From NCBI GenBank assembly GCA_023055505.1, contig JALIRH010000002.1:53629233-53693232 (forward strand): a stretch of 64,000 bases of DNA, written 5' to 3'. The notes under the pieces were generated by a model. That model saw only the letters and a list, made by a program, of their open reading frames with translations, had not been told where the DNA came from and searched no databases. This document shows, one piece after another, positions 13,001 to 28,000 of this stretch. Made by a program: the position numbers and the translations under genes. Within the stretch, counting starts at the first letter, position 1. Each line of letters opens with the position of its first letter. The DNA comes from Callipepla californica brunnescens (taxonomy: Eukaryota; Chordata; Aves; Galliformes; Odontophoridae).

Positions 13001-16000
13001 AAATTAAATTTTAACTATAAAACTTTATTTTTCGTAAAAATGAAAATATTTAAGATCTTTAAGAGAAAATTTGTTCAGACTGACCATAAATTCCTTCTCG
13101 TATTTTTTCTGTACAAGAAATAATGTACTATAGAAGGTGATAATTCTGGAGAACTAGAGATCTCCCATAGATGAGAGAATGATTTTCCTCCCTCTTCACA
13201 TGTTTTTTTCACTTTTCATTCTCCCAAACTCTGCAGCCACAAAAATCACCTGAATTTAGATTAGCTCTGACATAGCCACATGCAACCACACACAGCTCTG
13301 ACACTGCCTCATGCAACTATACAAGACTTGTTTCGCCCCAGCTTAGAGATTAGCATTAAGCTGTTGCAGCTTTCAACACAAAAAGTGGGATCGGCTTTAG
13401 AGAAGAATCAAATCAGTGAAAACATTCCTATTTAGATGAGAACCTTCAAACAAGTGGCAATTTCATTATCACTATGAAAGAAGCATTCTCGTAACTGATA
13501 AAGATGGAATTATTCCCATTTTGTGTTACAGAATAATTAATTGTTGAAACCTCAGCCTGTGCCAGTTCACCCAGCTATTCAGTACTTGTTACAGAAGGAC
13601 ATGTACAATAAAATATAGAGAACAACAGGGAATACAGAGGCCATCCTTTGAAAAAGAAGATAAAAATATTTTTGTATGCCTCTAGGCCACAGCACAAGAC
13701 TTCATTAGCCTCTAAACCTTTTTTTTCATCACCATTATCACAGAGGTGTCAGAGGCACTGTACATGCAACCTCTAGACTAAAGCATCTCTTCTGAAAATG
13801 GCACTTGTTATCCAAGATCTAGACAAAATCTAAGCCCTGAAGAGAGAACAAATACAAATAGCATTTGGAAAGCCAATGCAGATAAGCATATCTGGTCCTC
13901 CATTCATAGCAAGCCCTAACATTTGCTGAAATCAGTGTGAAGGATATGAGTGGCTTCTCCCTATGATTCCTCCTTCAGGCCCTGGCCACCAGGCAGCAGC
14001 TCCACTGAGTTGTATGAGCAACACCCCAACACAGGTGACAAGATACAGAGAAACTACCCAGATTCACAGGATAGCTATATAATCTTTCCTCTAGAAATGC
14101 AACATTAAGTACACTTCCCCAGTAAGACACACCAAGACTGTTTTCCATCAAAATGATCTTCCTGAATAAACAAACAAAAAAAAAAATACACAGACAGCAT
14201 AATATTACAACAGTGCTATGCAAACTAACTGAAAGAAGCTGTTCACTAAAAGACGGAGAAGATCAGCATCAGTACTTAATAGCTGACATGGACCATTGGG
14301 TAGGCAAAGCATCTATGTTCTGCAGAGTGAAAACTGCTTACCTTGGGACAGATCTATTAGGCTGTACAGCTACACTGAATCGTAGACATGGATGTACCAC
14401 CAAAGACATAAGATCATAAATTAATAAGGCTATGAAATTACTGTAGTAACTGATAGACTGCTAAGGCATGACAAGTCTTACTTTTCCCAAACCTGATTTC
14501 TGTGCATCATCATTCTACTGCTAATTACCTAATTAAAGGATCTGTGTGAGCTTAACGGCACATCTACTTCTTGTAGAGAGCAGAGAAAACTCAAGATTAA
14601 GAATGCCTTGCCAGAACAATGACAGAAGCAACATTAGAAAAAGAACAACATTCCTGTTAAAACATAACTAAATTCTCCAAGATCATGTTCACAATATACT
14701 AACATACAAAGCATTTACAAGTTATCCACAGACTCAGAATCCCAGCATCACAGAGTGTACAATGAAATGCATATTTTAAAATTCTAAGACAAAATGGGAG
14801 GAGCTAAGCTGTAGTAGTAGGTAAATCATCTGTCATTTTAGGTATTACACCCATGATTCACAAAGTCAGCATACAGATGCAAGCCTTTACTCAGTGGACT
14901 GAAAACAACCATCAGGGAAATCCTGAAAAGCCAGCAACCTTGGGGTGAAGACAACAATCTTAACTGATAGCACAGGCCAAGAATCACAGAATCACGGGGA
15001 TTGGAAGGGACCTCCTGCCAAACCCCCCTGACAAAGTAGCTCCCTAGCCCAGGTTGCACAGGTAGGCATCCAAGCAAGTCTTGAACATCTCCAGAGAAGG
15101 AGACTCCACAACCTCTCTGGGCAACCTGTGCCAGCGCTTCATCACCATCACTATGAAGAAGTTCCCACACACATTTGTGCAGAACTTCCTATGCTTCAGT
15201 TTGTGACCACTTTCCCTCATTCAAATACAAAATGGGAGCGCAACTAGTTAGACTGCTTGGTCTTCAAATGCACCATTTTTTAAACTGAGAACAAGTTAAG
15301 ACAATACCACACAAACTAAGCATATAAAGCTTTTCTCTATTACACAGCAGGATGAGCACGTCAAAAAGAAGCATGACTCATCTGAAACAGCTCAGCTTTC
15401 CAAAAAAAAAAAAAAAACACACCTGGATCTGTAGTTTTACAAGTACTTTGTGTCAAAAAGATCAAGATCAGTTTATTTCTCAATACAGGTTTGCTTCACC
15501 GTACAATACTGATCCTTAATTTTTAGTTTCTCAATTATCAACACCTTAAGTGAATAGGTTGCTTTTTCAAAAGCACAGCAGTAACTCGGTATTTCTAGAT
15601 AGCACAGACTGCAATAGAGATGCCTCACCTGGTGCACAAAATCAACACATGAAATTTTTAACTGTTTTTGAAAATACCAGCCATAGTGCTAAGTGAAATA
15701 AGCAAGCAATTAGGACAGTTATAAACGTTTTCGTAGCCAACTGTATAAAAACATCCCCATTTTACCTCCTACTGTTCCCTTCTACTCCCAATTTCTTCCT
15801 TTGTTTGCCATACTTCTGCAACATGTAGTCAAACACTACCCACAGAGTTATTCAGATAAACAAAATTGTAGTAGTGAGACAGCTATTGATCCCATTCTCT
15901 ACAATTTTTAGACAGTGCTCAATAACCAAAATAATCTGCTCTTACATTGATTACTATTTGATCAATAGCATGCCTTATTCTTTACAGGCTGAAGGACTGA

Positions 16001-19000
16001 TACAGGTCACCATAAAATGTTTCCTTGAATTTCTTAAATGCCATGAGTTGTTTTCTTTTTTCCCCCTGTGAAATCATCCATTTGAGTATGCATCCATGTG
16101 AATAAAGGATATTCCTATCTGGGATCTACAGTTTGTTTAATGGAGTCTCAGGGGTATACATATCTTTACTTCTGTCAACTTAAACCTTTAAAGAAAATCC
16201 TTACAACAGCTTCAGTCTAGTGATGTTCATTATTACTATTGGCAATAAGCTAAGATTCCATAATGCTGAAGAAATTCCAGCTCAGCCCTCTGATATTTTG
16301 AAACACATTGCAAATATTTTCAAGCACAGTCTCCAGAAGCCACAAAAATATGCAGTTGATCAAATTCATCATGCTGAAAAACACTCCTTGAGGTAACTGT
16401 GAAAAATCAATGTAAAAGCATGTTAGCTCTCAGATAGTGTTCAAATTAGCTACAGTGCATTATTTCTTAAGGTATGTGAATCTCCGATTGAAAAAGCAAT
16501 TTAGTTGCAGTGCAAATGTCTCAAAAAATATATATATCTGTAGGTACTTTCAGAACTTTCCACGATGTTCTCTCCAAATATGAAAGACTATTTTCATTAT
16601 ATTTACTTGTATTATATGGGATGCATACTGTTATATCCTCTGTAAAACCACTGAATAAAATAACTGCAAACTTAATTCAAAATTCATCTTCTTGAATATT
16701 ACACGTTATAGCTTCTTCTACATTCTCCTGTTGAGATTACCACGTAAAAAATTTACTGTACCAGAAGAAAATAAATAAAAGCAGCTAAGTCATTGTCTCA
16801 AAAGCCAAAAACCTCATCAGAAATGTCAAAACTCAAAATTTGCATTCATTCCAGTCTCCACAGTATATTTTTACAAACTGCACCATCTAATGGCAGAATC
16901 TTGCCATTATTTCCAATAGACTCTCCCTATATAGAAGTTTGGATGCTTCAGCAGTTCTCAGCTATCTAAGAACTCCAGAACAATCATAGAATTTGTGAGG
17001 TTCATAAGAGGAAGAAAATCTCTTTTCAAACTTAAATTAGCTAATAACGTGCCTTCATCTCAACTGGATATCTAAAGAAACCTAAATATTATCTCAGATC
17101 TCTTACTATGATTATATCCGTGGTGAGCTAACACAGACCAAGGTGGTAGGACCACAATAATTACATATTAAAAAGAATCACATGATAAAACAAATCTAGA
17201 TGGTGCACACAGTAAATGGAACAGACAAGGAAAATATTAGTCTTATTTTTGTTCATCTTGCACTTAAAACTTGCAACTTATATTGGTGCCAAAGTTGGTA
17301 AAGTAAGTACACAGCTAAATCATGTGTGTTTATCTAGACTATATAAACAACAACAACTGTGTATATTACAACAATAACACCAGTGACCAATTAGAATCAT
17401 AGAATAGAATCACTCCGGATGGAAAAGACTATAAAGATTGAGTTCAACAGCAACCTAGCAATGCTACCTTAACTCCAACAACCCTCTGCTAAATCATGTC
17501 CCTGAGCACCACATCCAAACAGTTTTTAAACACATCCAGGGATGGCAACTCAACCATCTCCCTGGGGAGCCTACTCCAGTGCTTAACAACCCTTTCTGTA
17601 GAGGGTTCTGCAGCTCTTTAGCAGTTTTTGCAAATACAGTATTTATTTGCCAGGATTTTGCAGTCTTTAAAAAAAATTCAGTAATGCAGACTGAATATCA
17701 AAAGGAAAAAATATATATACAGTTAATCTTTAAAAACAGTCACTAACATAGTAAGCTTTTCCTTTCACTTTTATCAGCTCATTTACACACACTCTGTCCT
17801 TATCTATATTTTACTGAGGTCAGAGTCTTCGCTACTCCTTACTGCAGTGTTCTTGCCATTCTTTTCTGGAAGAAAAAACACAAGACCAGTTCTGACATAC
17901 AAGAAATGCTGATGGTTAGTGTACTAGATTGCCAGATACTAGCAAGCTATGTGAGTACTCTCTCTATTCCCCACAAAGCCTCCATGTCAGCAGTTGATTA
18001 GAAAAACCACATCTTCACTCATGAAGAAGGGCCAACACAAAACCATCACACACAGATGTAAGGAGCAATTTGTGCAGAGGTCAAATTTAAAAACTGCTGA
18101 ATTCCCCTTTGAAGCTTTGGTCAGTCTAAGTAAAATATAATGCCAAGTAAATCACTAGTCCTGTTCAGAAATGCAACGTTAATATTCCTCAGAAACCATG
18201 TTAGCAATGGACTGTTTTTACCTCAGAATAAGGAACTAAATATTCTTCACACACACACCAATTTCTACAAGATTACAACAAGATCTACTACTCCAACACA
18301 TACAGTAATCTATTTGTAACCTCACTGCAGCTTTGGCAGTAAGTCAGTTTCTTACACAATCCTCACAACTATAAGAACATGATCCAATGACAAAATTTGT
18401 CACTTATGAAAGCAGTATAAGTTTGCTTATCTAATACTAGCAGCTACATTAGAGCCATTTGCAGTGATTTTATTACATTTTAAAAAGAACAATCTCCTCT
18501 CTTTTGCCTGTCTTGCAGTTTGCAGCTGTGCACTGGAGATACAAGCTCAAGAGCTACAACAGACTGTGACAGTTATGTGTCTCAGCCATGCTATTTACTC
18601 CAATAGGCTTTTATTCAAATTCAGCAGCACGCAAACACTCAGTATTCTTTTGTTAGAAGAAGTTGAAGTGGTGACCTTCTGTTCTACACAATTTTAAAAA
18701 TAATTACAGACAAATAAGCATAGAAATAGCCTTTAGCCTAACATCACTCCACAAGTACACCCCAACCTGCAGTGGGACTGGAATCGGTGTCAGAAATTTA
18801 CTGTCTTATGAATTAAGAAGGCTACAGGAAAAAGGAAGCACTACATACCTCTCAGCTTTCACTTCTTTTTAATAGACTTTGTTTCTGTGAGATGCTGTTT
18901 TGAAAGATTCAGTGACTGAATACACTGTTTGCATCACCTGTCTTTGCCCCTCCTACCTGTTCACCTGAGTGTTTTGAACCCCTTTAAGAAGTAAAGCTGA

Positions 19001-22000
19001 CTTAAAGATTCTCACAACAGGATATTAACTCATCCACTTCATTACACCAGATGCCCCAGCAAGAGTTCAGAATTTGGTTCTGCAGCCTCAGGAAGCAGAT
19101 GTTCGTCTTCCACACACATTTAAAAATTAAATAAATAAATAAATAAAATCGAGAAATGAAGAAAATTGTGGAAAAGAATAGTATCCTTAAGTTTCACTAA
19201 AACCTTAACAGCCACTTGCTGTCCCTACAGATGTTTCAATTATTACAGCATAATAAGCCTTTTTCCAGTTCATCTGCAATTATTTTTTTCATAAGGATAG
19301 ACCCTCTATTCTGTTTTCTTTACCCTCCTCTATTTAAATGGGCTTAGAATGCACTCATTAGCCTATTATAGCACTCACAACACAGGGAGGACTGAAGACA
19401 GGTGCCAGAAAGCAGGAAGCAGAAAGCTATCTTTCCTTCCTCAAGGGAAGTCAGGCTGTGGATACAGCCATTCAGCAACTAAACAAGGAGTAGCCCCATA
19501 TGACCCGAGCAGACTGGTGATTGTAGCAGGAGGTGGGAATCATCACACAAGGATTGGGATGAGGGTCAGTCTGAAACATTTAGTCAGCAAGTTAGAACTC
19601 CTGCTGGAAAAGGCTACTGGTCTGGAGTAGAGGCCCATGCCTCTACTTTGTCTTTCCCTGTGAAACAGCCTTAGTTAGCTTTGTCTCTTTGTTCTTGAGA
19701 TATATGTACGCTACCTATTAATTACTCCAAACTGTTTACCATTTTCCAGCAAGATCACTTAGAAGACTAATATCTACTTGCCTCCCCTTGAACAAATGGC
19801 TTGTACTTGTCACAGGACGACATGAAAAACGATAAAGAAATTGATCATCCTACTTCAACTTCAATTGTAGGGATGCTTCTTTCCTTAGTTATTTTCTTTC
19901 CTTAGTTATGGAGACACCTCACTTCCAAACAAAAAAAAAAAAGAAAAAAAAACGTAACAATTAGTAGTTGTCCTTTGTCTTTTCTTTCTCATAGACACTT
20001 TCTGTTCTGACCAAACTGCGCAGCTTTAGGATAGTAGCCAGCCACATGGATTGTCAACTTTCAGAATATTCCAAGAAAGCCGCAAGACAAAAATAAATGG
20101 GTGTGATATAAATCCCATTTTTACATTCAGGAAAAACACAGGCAAGGTATCTTCTTTCTTGCAATTTCTAGAGTACACATACTTATTTAGAGCAAGAAAT
20201 AACATATTTCTACCAAATTGTACTTAATGCCATAGATACTGAACACAGAAAAACAAAGGACAAAAAGAAGGAAACAGTAGTCCAGTTGGGGATACCTTTA
20301 AACTAACCAATTTTAATATTTTTGTTCATTTGATTTTGTAAATCTCATAACAGCAGTATCAGAAAGTACTTTATGAAGGCAAAATTATGTATTTTTCCTA
20401 TTCAGCTAGGCACAACTTTTTTTTTTTTGTGCTAATCCCAAGCTCATAAGTGATGAAGTTGAATGCAATTGTTTGCATCTTCGATGCTTTCAAGCTTAAC
20501 AAAGGAGTTTCTAAATGTAAGAATAAAATAGGCAAGTACTGTGCAATCATTAAGGCTCATGAGCTCAAGATGGAATGTCAAAGTCCAGCAAATACAGCAA
20601 AACATTTAAAAGAGCAGAAGGGGGGGGAGGGGGACAAAGAAGTTCTTTGGATTTTGAACTGGTAGTTGAGATCTTTGATGCCTAAGAAATCTGAATGAAA
20701 GTCTGTTCAAACATTCCAGCATGAACAAAACCCAATAGCAGATTTATGTTTGTATATACAACCTAAACTGTTTTGGACTGCAAGTGATGCACTGGCGCTT
20801 TTAGGTCCAGGCACCTTTCCTCTCCCTAAAAGTCCCCCCCAGAACAACTGCCCAATATCCCACTTCCTTGATCAAGTAAGGAAACAGATGATAAAGAAAT
20901 AAGAGAAAATACTAGCTGTGAATTCATGGTATAAAGAGAAACTTGTTCATATACATATGATTTAGCCTGCTGAATTCAAACTCACAGCCATCATTTAGAT
21001 TTTCAAACAAATACATAAAAACAAGACTGCTCAGAACTGGTATTTCTGAATACTAAAAAGCATTTTAAGAACTGTTATTGTGCGGAATAATTGCTTGTTG
21101 AACATCAAAATGAGCTGATGTTCAGGAACATTATTCCAGCCCTGTGCAGTATATGAATCATATACTTCACTGTCTTACTCAGCATCTGCACTTTATTTTG
21201 AACATAACTCTAACTATAATTGCCATGTAAATCTGGAATAAATCCAGTAAATTTAATGAACGTGACTCAGATTTTTACCAATCTGAGAGCAGTTGGGGTC
21301 TTCAGGAGACAAATGGACCACAGACTGTGAAACAAACATATTGAAAATGAGTAAGTCCATTTGTTTAAGGACAAGGACAAAAATAAACATGAACAGCTGT
21401 CTCCATTGCTAGGCAGTCCATCAAAATGAGGCAGGGTTCCAACTGGAAAGAGTTGCACAAATATATTATAGTGCATATGAAAGCACTAAATTTTGCAGAG
21501 GCAGCTTTACTTTTGATGTTTCCTAAACTGTTGGATCTACTTTGCAAAATTGGGGCCTGTTTGCAAAATAATATCCTTAACCTTGTTGTTTTATTTGAAT
21601 GAATACTTAAGTTTTGAGGACTTCCTCTTCTGCTGCCTCTTTTTTCCTCCCTACTTTAGTAAATGAAAAGATAAGAACAAACTAGGCATACCAGGAGAGG
21701 GCTATAATATAAAGGAAAGCTGGGGATACAAGTGATGAAACAGATATGTCCAGGAGAGAACACAATAAAAGGAGACTCACATTTCCCCTGCAAAAGCAGC
21801 ATAGCCTGAGGCCCATCTAATATTGTTACATACTGACACATAGCATAGGGAACAAGAAGAAACCAGTGCACAGTTGCAGAGCTTCAACATCACTGTGATT
21901 AATGGAGCCACAGTGAGTTATCTTCCATGGAAGTACAGAAGCTCTTAAGGAAAGGTGGAGCAGACAGCTATGGAAAAGGGATCACACCCTATGCAGATGG

Positions 22001-25000
22001 AGTCTTGAGTGAATGCAGCTTTGCCTTGGGACACACATATAAGATCTTGCAAGTAAGAATCAAAGCCCACACCAAGCACAAGTGGTGATGTAGGGGATGT
22101 CTGCTGCAGACCTGACCTACAAGAAGTAGATGAAACAGCAGTATAAAGCCTCACACAGTTGCAGGCACTAATACTTCAGGTGACTTAAGCCACCTCAGTA
22201 TTAAGGTGCCAACACAGTACTGAATTGCCAACACAGCCAAGTACCATCTAGGAGACCTCTAGATTTCCTGTTGCAGGTGATCGGTCAACATACCAGAGAA
22301 TGTGCTGCTCAAAAACAAAGAACTTGGATAAAACAAGGGCCAAGGGTAGCCTCAGCAGCACTGCCAACAAGACAGTGGAGTTTAAGATCCCAAGACAAAC
22401 AAAATTACTAACCTGGACTTGAGAAAAAGCTGAGTTTTACCAGTGAAGGTAACAGCTTGACAAAATCCTGTGAGAAATTGCTTTGGAGGAATAAAAGGAC
22501 CAAGAACAGCTGGATAATTTACAAGAGTAACCTCCTCTGAGCAGAATTGTCCTCTCCAGCAGGCAGAAGACAAGCACTGCCGAAGGCCAGCGTGAATTAA
22601 CTTGGAGCTGCTAATTCCACTAAAATACAAAAAGGCAGAAGCACCTCAGTGAATACTCAGCATCATTTAGCACCTACCACTCACAGAGAGCCTGAAATCC
22701 AGCTCCAGTTCCTAAAAATAATTATACTGTCTGCATGTTTAATGTATGTACATATATATATATATATATCTCAATGCAAGAAGCTCATGAAGTCAGCAAT
22801 CCAATTTAATGTTGTTCCTATCCTGTTCAGAACTCTCCACCATCTTCAGTTATATAAAAACACTATCAGAAACACATTCCAGAGAGCCTAATACAGAAAG
22901 AGGTGTTTCAGTTTTTAGTTTTCACAGAAATTTCAAACAGCTACAGCTGCTGTATGCTTTCCATAATAACCTGTCCATAGTCTTGAGCTCCAGAATCCCC
23001 AAATAAACAATCTTCTAAGCCCAGTTAAGTGATTTTACAGTAGAAACAGAATTACTCAGATCAAGTACAAGCACTGACCCTTTTAAGAAGGTAGTCTTAG
23101 CACCCTCATCCTTCCATACCTAATACCTGCCTGCTCTTTTCCACTTAGCCTATTTAAAATCCAGAAGAATAAAGTTGTAACTCAGCACAGTTATGATCCC
23201 CAAATGCTACAATACAAATAATCCACATCAAGTCTGTAAAATCAGACTGGAACAGCAGTTTACAGTAATTTTTACATTCTCAGTAATTCACATTAGAAGC
23301 TAAGAAGGTCTTTTAGCACAGTGGTTTTAGCTGGGTGTTGAAGTATTCTGTCATGCAGGAAGAAACTGTCTTGCCTTGGCAGCTCAACAGCTTTAAATAC
23401 CCCAAAATCAATGATTGTACATGGAAACTAAGTAAAGAAAATCTCTGTGAACTCTCTACAAGATCCACACACAACAATGTCAAGTTGTTGTAAAAATAGT
23501 CCACAGCTCTATTTGCTGTAAAACCGGACACAACTTTGAAACCCACTAACCAGCATCAGTTGTAGGTGTTATTACCACTTCGTAAACCAGCAGCCATTGG
23601 AGCGCTCGGCGTGCTCATGGAATCACCCCAGGAGATCTATGCTGAGGCACAATACAGAACTGAAGCAGTCTAACACAGAAGCCCTGATCATGGATTTTTG
23701 TTTTAGGGTGATTTCGTTTTCTTGCAGATACCTTCTCCTACCACACCAGAGAAAGGAAGGAGAGTGACTTCAGTGGATGCATGAACTCTACAGAAGAAAA
23801 AAAGAAGATAGAACAGCAGTCATCACAACAGAAATCCACACTGGTAAGGTCAACACTACATTTGGCACCATGCAACCATTTGCCACAGATGGTCATCATT
23901 TCCCAGCTAATCCTGGGACACTGTGCTGAGTAGCACAAATTACCCAGAGATTTAAAAAGATTAGAAGACAAGCATGTGCAGGGACATAGTTCAGTAATAA
24001 AGCACACTGAATGATCTCCTTTCCTCTTTACTCATTTAATCATTCATTTGGGTATTTCAAGTATGCATTAGCAACACCCAAGGAGAAGAAACATAGTATA
24101 AGTAACACACAAAGCTTTTATCTTCTAAAAGTTATGAAACTTCAAATAACATAATTGAATTATTACTGATCTAAAGGTAATGCAGCTCACTGAATTACTA
24201 GACATCTGAATGTTCCAGAAGCAAGGGAACATTTTACTATCTCAATAAGCTTTGCAGTGATCTCCCAAATCATCAATATTCAGGACATTCACCTATGCTT
24301 AATAATTCGTATTCAATTATTCCCTAAACACACAAAGCAAAAAATAAAATTAAAAATAAAAATAAAAATCTCTTTACAGCAAAAATCAACACATGTCTTT
24401 CCTCTCCAGTCCAAGCTGTACTTGTTTAGTTTGCTTAGGTCATTCAAAACAAGCCCTCTGAGCCCGAGTAATGTTCACTGAAGTTTTTCAGTAAAAACTA
24501 TAACTTGTTTTAAAAAACAAATGCAGACAGACATGAATACCTTCCACAGAGGTTTGTAGTGAGGGAAAAAAATTGCATAAGATTAATTTTATGTACCTGT
24601 AATGCATTCTACAAGTACTGTAGATTTAAAACATGAATACCCAAATAGAAGCAACTTAACAAGCCATGAGAATACAAAACGAGTCACAAACCAAACACTT
24701 ACTTGTTGATGAAACAGATACTAGTTGCTCTACTGGATAAGCACATCTGTAGATCATCATTCAACTCAAGAATCTTCAGTAACCCATAGGCAAATTATAA
24801 CCCACATATCTTCATCGTGTGTTTAACAGCACATTACTTTCTCTCATACTTGATACACTTTCTCCACATTCACTCAGCAGTATGTGAACCATTGTTTAAA
24901 TGGGTTTGAGTGAATCAGAAAACAATCTGTTCAGTCACAGTTCTGCTCTGTAAACAGCATGGTACTTATTCTGAAGTATTTCAACACGAGATAGGCCAAG

Positions 25001-28000
25001 TATCTCCCAAATCTCGGCCAAAAAATCTGCACAAAAAAGACATACTAAGCGGTAATTAACATATTTATTCCAACCATAGGGTCTGTAAGTCACAGACCAA
25101 AACAAGAAGAAAAGGTACAATTGAGCAGCACCACTACCTCTATCTCAGCAAGACACACTGTGTGTTAATAGACAGTTACCAAATTCAGAAAAGTAAGACA
25201 TGTACTTAATACATTGGTTCCGCTGTAATGACCAAAATGCAGCCATTTATATCTTCTCAGTTCTTTACACTAAATTAGGAGCAGGTTCTTTCTTCCCCAT
25301 AGAAGTACCACAAATAGGCTGGTTTACCAATTCAAAAGCTTCCTAACGTGTCTTTGAATGAGTCAGACATCACCACATTTCAGAACACTACATTTTATTC
25401 CTGAAATTATTGAAGTCAGCTTTAAAAAAAAAAATTGCAAATATTTAGATACTTGGTCAAGAAACTGGAAAAAAAGAAAGAAACAGAAAAAAAAGCCAAT
25501 GAACGTGACACTGAAATTCTCAAAACCAGATTACTACAAGTCAGTGTTTATGGATGAAATAATCTACAAATGTTACTAAAAGCTTACACTGCCCCTGAAG
25601 CAAGTCCACATCCAAACATCAAGAGGTGCAATAACATACTAGCAAAAAGAATATTATTTGTTAGGAATCTTATCCTTCTGTGACTCTGATAAAATGTTCA
25701 GCTTTTTGTAGCAAAAATAAAAAGAAGTGGAAACATTATTAAGTGCCAGGCAGCTAATCAAAGATCTGTTGTCAGACTTCCATTCTCTGAGCAGTCAGAG
25801 TAAACTGAAATGGCAATTGAAATGTTTTCCTGAACTCAGCTGAATTCAGTTATTGTTATTTCCCTTTCAATAGGCAGACTAGCACTAAAAATTACTTCAG
25901 TTTTTCAACAATTATTCTTAAAAGAATATAGACCTTAATTGGTATAAATCAGTACACAACAGGTATTCAAATATAAGCCAACAGTGTATAGAAGTTTCAA
26001 TCTATGCACCTATGACTGAAAATACACAAGACTAGATCGTACTTAAACTTCGACACTGGACCAGATAGTTTTACATTAGAATATAATATACTCTAATGAT
26101 ACTCTTGTGATAAGAATTACACCTTGCAATCAATATTTGTGGTAGAGACTGGATCATGCAACATATGACAGTATGAAAATACACTGTGCATTAAAATAAA
26201 CTGTCTGGCTGCCTTAATAACATCCATTTCTATACATCAAAAATTCATCTGAAAAATTACACTAAAGAGGATCACTAATATTCTTTTAAATGCATATGTT
26301 CTAAGTGAGAAAGCTGAGATGTAGAAACAATTTGTAGTTGAGCTGAGCCAGACTGAAGAATAACTGAAGTTAAACTGAGTTTAAAAGAAACAAGGTTTGG
26401 TTCTGTAAAGTTACAATTAAATGGCAAATGCATTCAGCAGCACAGATTCTAGGGTCACAGAACATGTAACAGATACAATTAACACAGGAAGTCTTAAGGT
26501 GATGAACACTGCACTAATTGTTCTTTAAAAAATTTCACATTTTTCCAACATCCTCCAGACTACTCCTTAGCCTGGCAAAAATGAAACACACCTTTCTTAT
26601 CTGTCAGGACACAAGGTAAGCACACGGACCACATGCATTCAATGAGTATGTCAAACAGAACTGTAGGTATCCCAGGCAACAGAAGGTGTGATCCATGCCA
26701 GCTTTGTCAGAAAAGCAGCTTCTTGTAGTTGGCACATCAGCTTTGCAGCTGAGACAGTGAAAACAATGAAACAATTTCACACATCCCACACATGAGCATA
26801 AAAACAACCCAAACAAACTTTTTTTAAATCACAAGTCTACTTTTAAAAAACTTTGGGTTTGCTTTCGCATTCTGAAGTGAAGTTTGAGATAAATCAGTGC
26901 AGCAGTCTTAGTCTGGTATACAGTACAACATTTACAGCTTTGTCAGAGTTTAGCACTGCTCAGGGGAGCGCTTCAAGACAGACAGAATAGGACAATCCAG
27001 CTTATCATTTACTGCTACGTGCCCAGGAACTGCCAAATTTGTCCAAAACAGCATGAACTCCCTCCTCCTTTATCTAATTTCACAGAAATGCTGAATTGTA
27101 GGGGTTGGAAGGGACCTCCAGAGATCATATAGTCCACACCCTCTGCCAAAGCAGCTCCCTAGACCAGGTTTCACAGGTAACCATCCAGGTGGGTCTTGAA
27201 CATCTCCAGTGAAGGAGACTTTCACTAACTCTCTGGGCAGCTTGTTCCAATACCGCGTCACCCTTACTGTGAAGAATTTCCCACACACATTTGTACTTCA
27301 GTTTGTGGCCATTTCACCTTGTCCTATCACCACATAGTACTTAAGAGAGTCCAACCTCACCTCTTTGCTGTCTGCACATTAGATATTTATAGACATGGAT
27401 CAGATCCCCTCTGAGTCTCCTTTTCTCATAGTTGAATAGACCAGGTCTCTCAGCCTTTCCTCGTAATAGAGGTGCTCCAGGTCCTTTATCATCTTTTCAC
27501 AGAGATCCCTGTCTTTTTTGTTGCAGGGAGCCCAGAACTGGACACAGTACTCCAGGCAAGGCCTCACCAGGGCAGAAGATTAGCTTCCTTGACCTACTGG
27601 CCACACTCTTTTTAATGCACCCAGGAACCCACTGGCCTTCTTGGCCACCAGGGCACACATCTGGCCCATGGCCAGCCTGTCATCCACCAAGACACCCAGG
27701 TTCCTCTCCGCAGAACTTTTCTCCAGTAGGTCGTCCCCCAACCTGTATGCAGTTATTCCTCCCTAGGTGCAAGACTCTACATTTGCTCATGTCAAGCCTT
27801 ATCATGTTCCTCGCTGCCCAGCTCCAGAGGATGCCCAGATCTCGCTGAATGGCAGCACAGCCTCCTGGCACATCAGCCATCCCTCCCAGCTTTGTATCAT
27901 CAACAAATTTGCTGAGGGTGTACACTATCCTCTCCTCAATGTCATTGATGAAGATGTTGAACAAGACCTGAGGAACACTGCTAAATACAGTCCTCCAACT

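Larger units (their letters stand above)
1361..14341 (-). other. last intron, about 13 kb
   Basis: Contains two small CR1 tails near 1620-1960, a 17-bp tandem duplication at 3091, a 15-bp repeated palindromic motif near 5497, and many A or T tracts. A candidate extra exon lies at 9511-9562. Most of the intron shows no recognised element. Confidence 0.5.
15689..22412 (-). other. intronic interval with two candidate linking exons
   Basis: Holds one CR1 fragment (17394), a (TAAA)n run (19122) and candidate exons at 20214, 21279 and 17843. The remainder is AT-rich with no recognised element. Confidence 0.45.
22620..25045 (-). other. intron, 2.4 kb
   Basis: Contains an A-rich low-complexity run at 24337-24369 and, at 23787, a very strong unused-looking acceptor. 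No transposon recognised. Confidence 0.5.

Noticed and set aside
14838..15170. 110-codon minus-strand open frame
   Set aside because: It lies within a CR1 3' UTR fragment, which is non-coding.
24935..25082. Longer exon reading through the GTATGT donor at 25045
   Set aside because: Another frame stays open for about 48 codons, but it ends in a stop and does not match the phase of the exons on either side.
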